From Mycobacterium interjectum (GTDB taxonomy: Bacteria; Actinomycetota; Actinomycetes; Mycobacteriales; Mycobacteriaceae): DNA of 55,501 nt. Shown piece by piece: positions 35,271-43,192 of this stretch. The notes under the pieces are model-generated. The model made no database searches. It was given only the letters and a program-made list of their open reading frames with translations, and was not told the DNA's origin. How positions within the stretch are numbered: position 1 is the first letter of the stretch; every line of letters begins with the position of its first letter. The position numbers were made by a program, and so were the translations under genes. The stretch spans positions 1 to 55,501 of the forward strand of contig LQPB01000031.1 in NCBI GenBank assembly GCA_002102225.1, written 5' to 3'.

Positions 35271-36125
35271 CTAGGCGCGTTCGCCCGGTTCCCGCAAAAA
35301 GTCCTCGATGACCGGCGCGAGCTCGGTCGCGTTGTGCACGATGTCGATGTGCCCGCCCGAATGCAGGTGCAGCAGCGAGTGAGGCAGCAGCGCGTGCAGG
35401 ATCCGGGCATTGACCACCGGGATGATCGGGTCATCGGTGCCCGCCACGATCAACGTCTCCTGCCGGACCGCGGGCAGCGCGAACAGGCTGGTCCACACCG
35501 AGCCCGCGAGCAGTTGGTGCAGGTACCCCACCTTCGATCCCGCGTGCAACTGCCGCACGAACAGGCGCGCCACGTCTTCACCGTGGGCGCGCACGGTGCC
35601 GCCGTAGAGATCGCCCGCGATGACCGCCGCGTAGTCGGGATCCGAAAACCGGCGCGGGGTGACCATTTTCGCCAACACCCACGGGCGGGCGGGCACCATG
35701 AGCACGCCGGTGCCGGTCGCCACCAGCACCATGCGCCGGCAGCGGCGCGGATTCTGGAAAGCGAACTGTTGGGCCAGCGCGCCGCCCCAGGACAGCCCCA
35801 GGACATCCACCACGCCGATGTCCAGCTTGGACAGCACCCTGCCCAAAACCCAGGCCAGGTAGGGAAACCCGTACGGCAGCGGGGACGTCGGCGATCCCCC
35901 GGTGCCCGGCACGTCGAACCTGACCACCGTGGTGCGCAGCCGCTCGACCAGCGGGTCGAGCACCTCCAGGCTGGCCCCGATGCCGTTGCACAGCACCAGC
36001 GGCACGCCCGTTCCCCGGCGGATGTTGACCCGGATTCGCTGCCCGCCCGCGCTGAGATAGCGCTCCTCCCCCACCGTGCTTGGCTGCACCACCCGCAGGC
36101 GCCTTTGTTGCGCGCTACGCTTCAC
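35271..36125 (-). CDS. alpha/beta hydrolase, PHA-depolymerase-like
   Basis: A 284-residue alpha/beta hydrolase. The nucleophile elbow is VLGLSWGGALAQQ, the catalytic Asp lies in AGTDDPIIP and the His in HSGGHIDIVH. The SWGG elbow and the motifs around it are those of intracellular medium-chain PHA depolymerases (PhaZ). It begins with GTG immediately after the phaC TGA, so it is the third gene of the ligase-phaC-hydrolase operon. It could instead release acyl groups from a non-polymeric product. Confidence 0.82.
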   Translation of the reverse strand: MKRSAQQRRLRVVQPSTVGEERYLSAGGQRIRVNIRRGTGVPLVLCNGIGASLEVLDPLVERLRTTVVRFDVPGTGGSPTSPLPYGFPYLAWVLGRVLSKLDIGVVDVLGLSWGGALAQQFAFQNPRRCRRMVLVATGTGVLMVPARPWVLAKMVTPRRFSDPDYAAVIAGDLYGGTVRAHGEDVARLFVRQLHAGSKVGYLHQLLAGSVWTSLFALPAVRQETLIVAGTDDPIIPVVNARILHALLPHSLLHLHSGGHIDIVHNATELAPVIEDFLREPGERA

Positions 36126-37817
36126 TCACTTCTCCATCACATAGCCGCCGGGGGCCGGTCCGAGGGGCGGAAGGCCCTCGCCGCCAAGCGCTTTCGGGGC
36201 AACCACCTGTGGTCCGCTGCGCTCGGCGAGCCAGTCCGCGTAATCCGGCCACCAGGAGTCGGCCGACTGTTGCGACGACTCCAGCCACTGTTGCGGATCC
36301 TCGGCCTCGACCGGGCCGGTCCGGAACGAAGCCTTGGGGTTGCCCGGCGGATTGACCAGGGCCGCGATGTGACCGCTGGTGGACAGCACGTACCGGTTGT
36401 CCTTGCTGCCGAGCAGCCGGGCGCTGCGATAGGTGGCCTGCCACGGGGAGATGTGGTCGGCGACGCCGCCGACGATGTACGCGTCGGCGGTGACCTGCCC
36501 CAGGTCGACCGGGCTGCCCAGCATGCTGAGCGCGCCGGGAGTGACCAAGGCGTTGCGCTGCGCCATCAAGATCATGTCGCGGTGCAAGGCGGCGGTCATC
36601 CGGGTGGTGTCGGCGTTCCAGAACAACACGTCGAACGCCGCCGGCTTGCGGCCCTGCACGTAGTTGTTCACCCAGTACCGCCAGATGAGGTCGGTGGGCC
36701 GCAGCCACGCGAACATCTCCGCCATGTCGCGCCCGTCCAGGTAGCCTTTGCGGTCCGAAACCCGGATCGCGGCCTGGGCCGCGCGGTCGCTCATGATGGC
36801 GGCCGCGAACCCGGCCCGGGTCTCGTCCAGGACGGTGACCGACAGGTTCAGGCCGGCGACCCGGTCGCCCTCGCCGATGGCGGCCAGGTGCGCCGCCGTC
36901 ATCGCGGCCAGGATGCCGCCCGAGCAGGTGGCGAACAGGTGGGTGCTGTCGGTCCCGGTGATCTTCTGCGCGGCGTCCATGGCCTCCACGATCGCGGCGC
37001 CATAGGCGTCGAAGCCCCAATCCCGGTGTCGCTTCTGCGGATTGCGCCAGGATATGGCGAACACCTGTTGACCCTGCTGGATGAAGTACTCGATAATGCT
37101 GCGTCCCGGGGCGATGTCCATGACGTAGAACTTGTTGATCACCGGCGGCACCATCAGCAGCGGGATCGCGTTCACCTTCGGTGTCTGCGGGGCGTATTGG
37201 ATCAACTCGAACATCGGGGTCCGCAGCACGACCGCGCCTTTGGTGACGGCCAGCGTCTCTCCCACCACGAAGGCGTCCGGCTCCACCATCGCGGGAACCC
37301 GCGGCTTCGAAAGCATGTCCCGGGCAAAGGCTTTCAGGCCCCGGAGGGCGCTCAGCCCGCCGGTGTCGATCATCGCCTTCCACCCGAGCGGGCTGATCAG
37401 CGGGTTGTTGCTGGGCGCCAGACCTTCGACCAGATTGTCGAGGACGAATTGCATCCGCTGGTTGTCGCGCCAATCCAGGTCGGCGTCAACGAGCAGCCCT
37501 TCGGCGGCCTCGCTGGCCGCGAGATATGCCTGCACGATGCGGTGCAGCAGCGGATTGTCCTGCCAGGCGGTGTCACTGAAGCGTTTGTCGGCCCGCGCCG
37601 GGACGCGGTGCGAGTTACCCGCCGCGACGGCGCCGAGTTCGCGGGTGAGGGCGGCGGCCCGGCCGGCCACCACGCCGGGGCGCTGGGCGAGTTTGGCGCC
37701 GAGGCGCGCCCAGGTGGCGTCCGGCATCATCCGGCTCGCAAACGGTTTGGTGGCGCTGCTCAGCAGCAGGTCCAACGGTGCGGCGAGCTCGTCCGCTTTG
37801 GCGGTTTGGGTGACCAT
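36126..37817 (-). CDS. phaC: class I/II-type poly(3-hydroxyalkanoate) synthase-like protein (PhaC)
   Basis: A 563-residue PhaC. The PhaC N-domain signature FSDTAWQDNPLLHR is at about 80-93. The lipase-like box reads ATCSGG with nucleophile Cys298, where the usual box is GxCxGG, so its first Gly is Ala. The catalytic Asp (GVADHISPW) and His (SGHIAALVNPPGNPKA) are present. PhaC polymerises 3-hydroxyacyl-CoA; mycobacteria are not classical PHA producers, so the true product is open. It starts 2 bp after the ligase stop. The ATG at 37817 is used; a GTG one codon in is equivalent. Confidence 0.85.
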   Translation of the reverse strand: MVTQTAKADELAAPLDLLLSSATKPFASRMMPDATWARLGAKLAQRPGVVAGRAAALTRELGAVAAGNSHRVPARADKRFSDTAWQDNPLLHRIVQAYLAASEAAEGLLVDADLDWRDNQRMQFVLDNLVEGLAPSNNPLISPLGWKAMIDTGGLSALRGLKAFARDMLSKPRVPAMVEPDAFVVGETLAVTKGAVVLRTPMFELIQYAPQTPKVNAIPLLMVPPVINKFYVMDIAPGRSIIEYFIQQGQQVFAISWRNPQKRHRDWGFDAYGAAIVEAMDAAQKITGTDSTHLFATCSGGILAAMTAAHLAAIGEGDRVAGLNLSVTVLDETRAGFAAAIMSDRAAQAAIRVSDRKGYLDGRDMAEMFAWLRPTDLIWRYWVNNYVQGRKPAAFDVLFWNADTTRMTAALHRDMILMAQRNALVTPGALSMLGSPVDLGQVTADAYIVGGVADHISPWQATYRSARLLGSKDNRYVLSTSGHIAALVNPPGNPKASFRTGPVEAEDPQQWLESSQQSADSWWPDYADWLAERSGPQVVAPKALGGEGLPPLGPAPGGYVMEK

Positions 37818-37819
37818 GG

Positions 37820-39331
37820 TTATCGCGTGCTTTCGGTTGTCGGAGCGGTGATTTCGCGTTTGAGGACCTTGCCGGTGGGTCCCTTGGGCAGGGCGTCGAC
37901 GAGCCAGACCAGGCGCGGGTATTTGTAGGCGGCCACCCGCGCCTTGACGTACTCGACCAGCTCGCCGGGCGTCGCGGCCGCGCCCGGCTTGAGGGCCACG
38001 GCGGCGCCGACCTCCTCGCCGAGCGAGTCGTGCGGGACGCCGACGACGGCGGCTTCGGCCACCGCCGGATGCTCGTAGAGCACCTCCTCGATTTCCCGGG
38101 GATAGACGTTGTATCCGCCGCGGATGATCAGGTCCTTGGTCCGGTCGACGATGTAGAAGTAGCCGTCGGAGTCGACGCGACCGATGTCGCCGGTGTTCAG
38201 CCAGCCGTCGGGCGTGATGGTGGCCGCGGTGGCGTCCGGCAGGTTCCAGTAGCCCTTCATCACGTTGTGGCCGCGGATCTGGAGCTCGCCCGCCTGCCCC
38301 TGTGGCACCTCGACGCCGTCGAGGTCGACCACCCGCATCTGCACACCCTCGATCGGGGTGCCGATCGAGCCGGCCTTGCGCGGCCGGTTCGGGTGGTTGA
38401 ACGCCGCCACCGGAGAGCTTTCGGAGAGCCCGTACCCCTCGAGAACCGGGCACCCGAAAGCCTTCTCGAAGTCGGTGAGCACCTGGACCGGCAGCGCCGC
38501 TCCGCCGGAAACGCAGATCCGCAGGCTCCGCGCCGCCCGCGGCGCGGCGTCGGCCGCCGCACCCAGCAGCGCCGAATACATCGTCGGCACCCCCTGGAAG
38601 ACCGTGACGGCGTCGCGCTCGATCACCTCGAGCGCCTTGCGCGGGTCGAACCGTGGGATCAGCGTCAACGTCGCACCGGCACGGACGGAACCGTTGAGGC
38701 CGCAGGTCAGGCCGAAGACGTGAAACAGCGGCAGGCAGCCCATCACCACGTCGTCGGGCCCGGTCTCGATCAGGGTGCGGACGCTGACCTCGGCGTTGCG
38801 CCGAAGGTTGCCGTGGGTGAGCATGGCGCCCTTGGGCTTACCGGTGGTCCCGGAGGTGTGCAGGATGACCGCGACGTCCCCGTCGTCGCGCGGTACCGGG
38901 CGGCGCTGGGCGGGCAGGCCGGCGATGAGGTCGGCCAGCCCGGCGTCGTCGACGAGCCAGCATTCCGCCCCGGTTTCCGCTGCCCCGGCGGTGGCCTCCC
39001 GCGCGAAGGCCGGCGTCGCGAACAGGGCCCGGGCGCCGCTGTTGGACAGGTAGTAGGCGACCTCCCGACCCTTGTGCAGCGGGTTCATCGGGACCGCGAC
39101 GCCGCCTCGGTAGACGATGCCGTAGAAGACGATGGCGAACGCGGGCGTGTTGGGCAGCATCACACCCACCCGGTCGCCCGGCTCGATGCCCGCCCGCTCC
39201 AGCAGCGTCGCGACCCGGGCCGCCGCGGCGTCGAATTCCGCGTAGGTGAGCCGCAGGTCGTCACAACGCAGCGCCACGCGTTCGGGGTGGCGATTCCTCG
39301 ACGCGGCGAGATCGGCGCTCAGAGCGGTCAT
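37820..39331 (-). CDS. long-chain fatty-acid/acyl-CoA ligase (AMP-forming)
   Basis: A 503-residue ANL-family ligase. The P-loop-like motif is ILHTSGTTGKPKG, then YGLSESSP, GWLNTGDIGRVD, the hinge RTKDLIIRGGYNVYP, and the catalytic Lys in PKGPTGKVLKREI. It activates a carboxylic acid to an acyl-CoA, presumably feeding PhaC in the same operon. The ATG at 39331 was chosen since conservation starts at ADLAASRNRHPER. It is divergent from a PucR regulator across 143 bp. Confidence 0.92.
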   Translation of the reverse strand: MTALSADLAASRNRHPERVALRCDDLRLTYAEFDAAAARVATLLERAGIEPGDRVGVMLPNTPAFAIVFYGIVYRGGVAVPMNPLHKGREVAYYLSNSGARALFATPAFAREATAGAAETGAECWLVDDAGLADLIAGLPAQRRPVPRDDGDVAVILHTSGTTGKPKGAMLTHGNLRRNAEVSVRTLIETGPDDVVMGCLPLFHVFGLTCGLNGSVRAGATLTLIPRFDPRKALEVIERDAVTVFQGVPTMYSALLGAAADAAPRAARSLRICVSGGAALPVQVLTDFEKAFGCPVLEGYGLSESSPVAAFNHPNRPRKAGSIGTPIEGVQMRVVDLDGVEVPQGQAGELQIRGHNVMKGYWNLPDATAATITPDGWLNTGDIGRVDSDGYFYIVDRTKDLIIRGGYNVYPREIEEVLYEHPAVAEAAVVGVPHDSLGEEVGAAVALKPGAAATPGELVEYVKARVAAYKYPRLVWLVDALPKGPTGKVLKREITAPTTESTR

Positions 39332-39400
39332 GCGGTGCCTCCGGGACGTGCTTGTGATGCGTACTCCAAGCGTGGTCCCGGCTACCCGCGGCCACAATGT

Positions 39401-39443
39401 CCGCCGAAACAACGGCGGGCCCGGTTCGGTGTGAGCGGTCACA
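39401..39443. promoter_or_regulatory. two inverted repeats in the ligase/pucR intergenic region
   Basis: CCGCCG-N6-CGGCGG (39401-39418) and TGTGA-N4-TCACA (39430-39443) lie side by side in the divergent promoter region. Both are candidate operators for the adjacent PucR regulator. The second has CRP-like half-sites, but its spacer is 4 rather than 6. Confidence 0.4.
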
Positions 39444-39474
39444 TTCGCCGGCGCCGGGGCATAAGGTTTGCGGT

Positions 39475-40689
39475 ATGGGCGTGGCCTCGACGAATCGCGG
39501 CGTCCGGCACGGTGCGGCGGCGGACGCGCACGTCGTCGAGCTGAGCAAGCTGATGATGTCCCGCGCCCCGCAACTGGGACGAACGATGGCGGACCTGCTC
39601 TGCCGCGACATCGACGCGTACCGCGACGGCACCGTCGTCACCAAGGATCAGGTCGCCGAAAGTTGTACGGCCAACGTGGCGTTCATCTTCGACTCGCTCA
39701 CCGGCGGCGCGGATGTCGACGTCTCGCCCGCCGAGCGCACCGGCACCGAGCGGGCACTGTCCGGGGTGCCGCTGCCGGCCGTGATGACCGCCTACCGCAT
39801 CGGCTTTCGGTTCATGTGGGAGGAGACCATCGCGGTCGCCCGTGCCGCGGGCATCCCCACCGACGCCATCCTGGACGCCACCGCACGAATCTTCTTCGCG
39901 CAGGAGACCTTCACCCAGGCGATGGCCAGTGCCTACCGCCAACAGCTGACGACGCAGATTCTCGAGCGCGAGGAAGAGCGGTCGGCGTTGGTCGAGGCGC
40001 TGCTGGCGCACCGGATCACCGACAAGCAAAGCCTTTGGGAGGCGGCGGATCTGCTGCGGCTACCGACATCCGGGCCCTACGTCGTGGTGGCGGCCGAGCT
40101 GCCGGCGATCGGGCGGCTCGGCTTGCCGGCGATCGAAAACAAGCTGTCCGCGCGGGACATTCGGTCGGCGTGGCGGCTGCTGCCCGACCTGCAGGTGGGC
40201 ATCGTCCACCTGCGCGGTCCGGAGATGATGGGCGCCCTGGTCGAAGTCCTCCGCCAGGCCGCGACGGCGCGGGTCGGCATCAGCCCGACGTTTCGCGACC
40301 TGGCCGAAACCAGCGACGGATTGCGATTGGCCAGGGTCGCGGTCACCGGCAAGGCCGCCGGCGACTCGCTGGTTTCCCTGTTCGACGACACCCCGCTCGC
40401 CGTCGCAGCGGTCAGCGCGCCGGAGGCGATGGCGAAGATCAGGTCGCAGGTGCTGTCGCGCCTCGACGAACTGCCCGCCGAGGAGCGCACCACCCTGCTG
40501 GACACGTTCCGCGCCTGGGTGGAGGCGGGCGGCTCGGCCAACAGCACAGCGGCGGAGATCTTCTGCCACCCCAACACGGTGCGGCACCGGCTGCGCCGGA
40601 TCGAGGAGCTGACCGCCCGATCCCTCTCGCGGCCAAGAGATCTCGCCGAGCTGTGCCTCGCGTTCGAGGTAGAGCGGCGACTGCCCTAG
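39475..40689 (+). CDS. PucR/CdaR-family transcriptional regulator (first copy)
   Basis: A 404-residue regulator. An N-terminal helical RsbR-type sensor-like region is followed by a GGDEF-like middle part and a C-terminal PucR helix-turn-helix (NSTAAEIFCHPNTVRHRLRR). It is divergent from the ligase-phaC-hydrolase operon, which is its likely target. The ATG at 39475 (MGVASTNRG) is chosen; a TAAGGT -10-like hexamer sits just upstream. Its TAG overlaps the stop of the convergent HdeD gene by 4 bp. Confidence 0.88.
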   Translation: MGVASTNRGVRHGAAADAHVVELSKLMMSRAPQLGRTMADLLCRDIDAYRDGTVVTKDQVAESCTANVAFIFDSLTGGADVDVSPAERTGTERALSGVPLPAVMTAYRIGFRFMWEETIAVARAAGIPTDAILDATARIFFAQETFTQAMASAYRQQLTTQILEREEERSALVEALLAHRITDKQSLWEAADLLRLPTSGPYVVVAAELPAIGRLGLPAIENKLSARDIRSAWRLLPDLQVGIVHLRGPEMMGALVEVLRQAATARVGISPTFRDLAETSDGLRLARVAVTGKAAGDSLVSLFDDTPLAVAAVSAPEAMAKIRSQVLSRLDELPAEERTTLLDTFRAWVEAGGSANSTAAEIFCHPNTVRHRLRRIEELTARSLSRPRDLAELCLAFEVERRLP

Positions 40690-41285
40690 CCGGCGGCCCC
40701 GACGGCTTGCGCTACCCGCTTCGCGCGGCTGCGGACCTGGAAGGCCGAGATGATGTCCATGACGCCGATGACGATCAGCCACCAGCCGGCCACCAGGGTC
40801 AGGATCGCGATCGAGCGCAGCGGCGAGACAATCAGCACGGCGCCGCCGATCACGATGATCAACCCGGACAGCGCCTGCCAGCCGCGGCCGGGCAGGTGGT
40901 CCAGGGACAACGCGGCGGCGAACATCGTCATCCCGCGGAACAGCCAGCTGATGCCGATCCAGATGGCCAGCAGCGTGACCGCCTCGAATTCTTCGCGGAA
41001 GCAGAAGAACCCGAGGACCAGCGAAACAATGCCGGTGAGGAACGTCAGCACTCTCATTGCGGCGCCGGCGTGCGTGCCGAATGCGGCAAACACGTATCCG
41101 ATTCCGGTGACCACCAGGTAGATGCCGAACAGGACACCCGCCACGAACAGTGTCTTGCCCGGCCAGAGCAGCACGATGACGCCCAATGCGACTGCGGCGA
41201 CACCGATGAGCAGAAGCAGCTGCCACGCGCTGCGAGCAAGCTGCCGTAGTGGACCTTCAAACACGGTCTGATCGGTATTTGTCAT
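40686..41285 (-). CDS. HdeD-family (DUF308) membrane protein
   Basis: A 199-residue protein with six hydrophobic helices in three pairs (LLLLIGVAAVALGVIVLLWPG, FVAGVLFGIYLVVTGIGYVFA and so on), the DUF308/HdeD repeat pattern. The E. coli relative is linked to acid resistance; here the role is unknown. The ATG at 41285 (MTNTDQTVFEG) gives the normal family start; upstream codons are AT-rich and unlikely to be coding. Confidence 0.87.
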   Translation of the reverse strand: MTNTDQTVFEGPLRQLARSAWQLLLLIGVAAVALGVIVLLWPGKTLFVAGVLFGIYLVVTGIGYVFAAFGTHAGAAMRVLTFLTGIVSLVLGFFCFREEFEAVTLLAIWIGISWLFRGMTMFAAALSLDHLPGRGWQALSGLIIVIGGAVLIVSPLRSIAILTLVAGWWLIVIGVMDIISAFQVRSRAKRVAQAVGAAG

Positions 41286-41543
41286 GACAATATGATTCGC
41301 CATTGCAATCGCAAAGAAAATGACTTTGGCGACACAATTCGGTATCGCGCAATGGGTCATCGGCTAAACAGTTTTGTCGCCGGGAGACAACGACTCGCGG
41401 CAGGTTCGTCGTTCCGCGCCATCGCCGCGCCCGGGCGGTGCCGCTAGATTCTGCGACCAACTCGATCAACGGATCTCTACCGATCCAATTATCAAGTACG
41501 ACAACAACTTCGATTCCGCTCGCCGGAGAATCGCAGGCGCATC

Positions 41544-41735
41544 ATGTTCGAATCCATGTTGGTGATCGCGGTCTACCTGATGGCGATCTTTGTCCCCGTG
41601 CTGATCCCGGGCTCCGTCCACGCGGTCCACTTCTTCCGCGACTGGCGGCCGGCCCCGCAGCCGGTCCGGCCCGTTTTGCCGGCCCGCCTCCCGCGGCGCG
41701 TGCCATTCCGTCGCGTCGCCCCCGCCATGGGGTGA
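41544..41735 (+). CDS. possible small membrane protein (63 aa)
   Basis: MFESMLVIAVYLMAIFVPVL... gives one N-terminal TM helix followed by a Pro/Arg-rich tail. No ribosome site is obvious and no family is recognised. It lies 13 bp from the stop of the convergent second PucR gene. It may be real or a chance frame in a 460-bp gap; the AT-rich region just upstream (41450-41540) could hold its promoter. Confidence 0.4.
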   Translation: MFESMLVIAVYLMAIFVPVLIPGSVHAVHFFRDWRPAPQPVRPVLPARLPRRVPFRRVAPAMG

Positions 41736-41748
41736 CGCGCGCCGCGGC

Positions 41749-43077
41749 TCATGTCGGCTGCAGCACCGCGCTCCCGTACCAATGGCACGCCAGCAACGCC
41801 ACTTCGACGTCGAGGCGGTCGGCGCCGATCTCCCGTCCGCGCCGGGCGACGGCCCGGCCGACCCGATATTTCACCGAGTTGAAGTGCATGTTCAATTCCT
41901 CGGCGGCCAATTTGTAGCTGGAACCGCAACCGAGAAAGACACGCAGCGTCTCCCTCAGCCGCGCGTCGTTTTCGCTGTCGACCGCAAGGTCGCCGAGCAC
42001 GGTGACCACCCAGTCGCGGGTCACGGCCACGTCGCCGCCCAGGCGCGCCACGATGGACAACCCCGGATCACCGGCGGCGATCACCGTGGGAGCCGAACGC
42101 GCCGGGTGCCGGGCAACGGTCGCGACGCCGCGGGCCTCGACCGCCTCCCGGTGTGACCGGCGAAAGCCCTCGACGCCGGCGGCCATCGTGCCGATTGCCA
42201 GGTTCGGCGCACCTGGGCGGGCCAGCGCAAACCGGCGGACTTTCGCGACGACGTCGCCGTCGACTGCCGCGGCACGGTAGGGCAGCCATCCCCACGCGCA
42301 GCTCTGGTCGGCCGCAATGAAGAGCGGCCCCGCGTCGGCGCCGACGGTCTCGCCCATGTCGCGGAGAAACCTTTGCAGCCTTCCCAGTTCGTCGCCCACG
42401 CCGTCCCGCTCCGGGTACCACATGACCAACCCAACGTGATGCCAGCGCAGCGGATAACGGATCACCGTGGTGGCCGCGTCGATGTCGACAACCTTGTTGG
42501 GCGACAACACTTCACGCACTCGCATACCGCGAAGGCTGTTCTGGTTGTCCAGCCACCGTTCGCGCTCTTCTTCGTACACCGCCACGACCTGTTGCGACAT
42601 CCAGTCGATATAGGCGAACATCGCCGCGCTCATCGCCTCGATCACCGCCACCCGCGCCGAGTCGGGGATGTCGACCGCGTGCAGCTCGGCGAATACCAGC
42701 TCGTTCATCCGGCGCTGACCGAGCCGGTAGGCGCGCACCAACGCGTTGACCGGCACCCCGTGTTGCGCCAGCCGGCGCGCATACTCGAGCGCCGCGGTCG
42801 GCGCCTCAACGCGCTCGACCGCGATGTCATAGCGCAGCGCGTGCAGCATCGTGTCGACGTTCCCCTCGACGCTGGCACCGAGCAGATCCGTGATCCGCGG
42901 CTCGCGGGGTAGATCCGGGATCTGGTCCTGGAGGGCGCGATGGATCTCCGACGTCACGTCGGCCAATCGGCCGTGCAGTCGGCCGGCGACTTCGGCTACC
43001 CAACCCCGCACCCCGACGTCGGCGTCCGGGGCGTCGACGTGCGATTTCTTCATCTCAATGACGTTAGACGCCGACAT
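41749..43077 (-). CDS. PucR/CdaR-family transcriptional regulator (second copy)
   Basis: A 442-residue regulator with an RsbR-like helical N-terminus, a GGDEF-like central domain and a C-terminal helix-turn-helix (YKLAAEELNMHFNSVKYRV). The ATG at 43077 has AGGAG 5 bases upstream. It is divergent from the DUF3556-FAD operon across 115 bp; TTTGTCGC-type octamers recur in this gap and in the gap on its other side, suggesting shared operators. It is only distantly similar in sequence to the first PucR protein. Confidence 0.88.
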   Translation of the reverse strand: MSASNVIEMKKSHVDAPDADVGVRGWVAEVAGRLHGRLADVTSEIHRALQDQIPDLPREPRITDLLGASVEGNVDTMLHALRYDIAVERVEAPTAALEYARRLAQHGVPVNALVRAYRLGQRRMNELVFAELHAVDIPDSARVAVIEAMSAAMFAYIDWMSQQVVAVYEEERERWLDNQNSLRGMRVREVLSPNKVVDIDAATTVIRYPLRWHHVGLVMWYPERDGVGDELGRLQRFLRDMGETVGADAGPLFIAADQSCAWGWLPYRAAAVDGDVVAKVRRFALARPGAPNLAIGTMAAGVEGFRRSHREAVEARGVATVARHPARSAPTVIAAGDPGLSIVARLGGDVAVTRDWVVTVLGDLAVDSENDARLRETLRVFLGCGSSYKLAAEELNMHFNSVKYRVGRAVARRGREIGADRLDVEVALLACHWYGSAVLQPT

Positions 43078-43107
43078 TGTCTCCTGGCGATAACTCCGGA
43101 TCACGGC

Positions 43108-43158
43108 TTTGTCGCTCCGCGACTGTGTCGCGCCGCACTCCGCGCCTAGCTTTGTCGC
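43108..43158. promoter_or_regulatory. three TTTGTCGC-type octamers in the pucR2/DUF3556 gap
   Basis: TTTGTCGC at 43108-43115, TGTGTCGC at 43124-43131 and TTTGTCGC at 43151-43158, all on the plus strand. Further copies at 41373-41380 (plus) and 41329-41336 (minus) flank the HdeD promoter. Possible PucR binding motif. Confidence 0.45.
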
Positions 43159-43192
43159 CACGGTTACTCCCGAAGCCGAAGGAGCGAAGGAA

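Noticed and set aside
39430..39443. TGTGA-N4-TCACA as a CRP site
   Set aside because: The spacer is 4 rather than 6 and it does not fit GTGNNANNNNNCAC; kept only as a generic inverted repeat.
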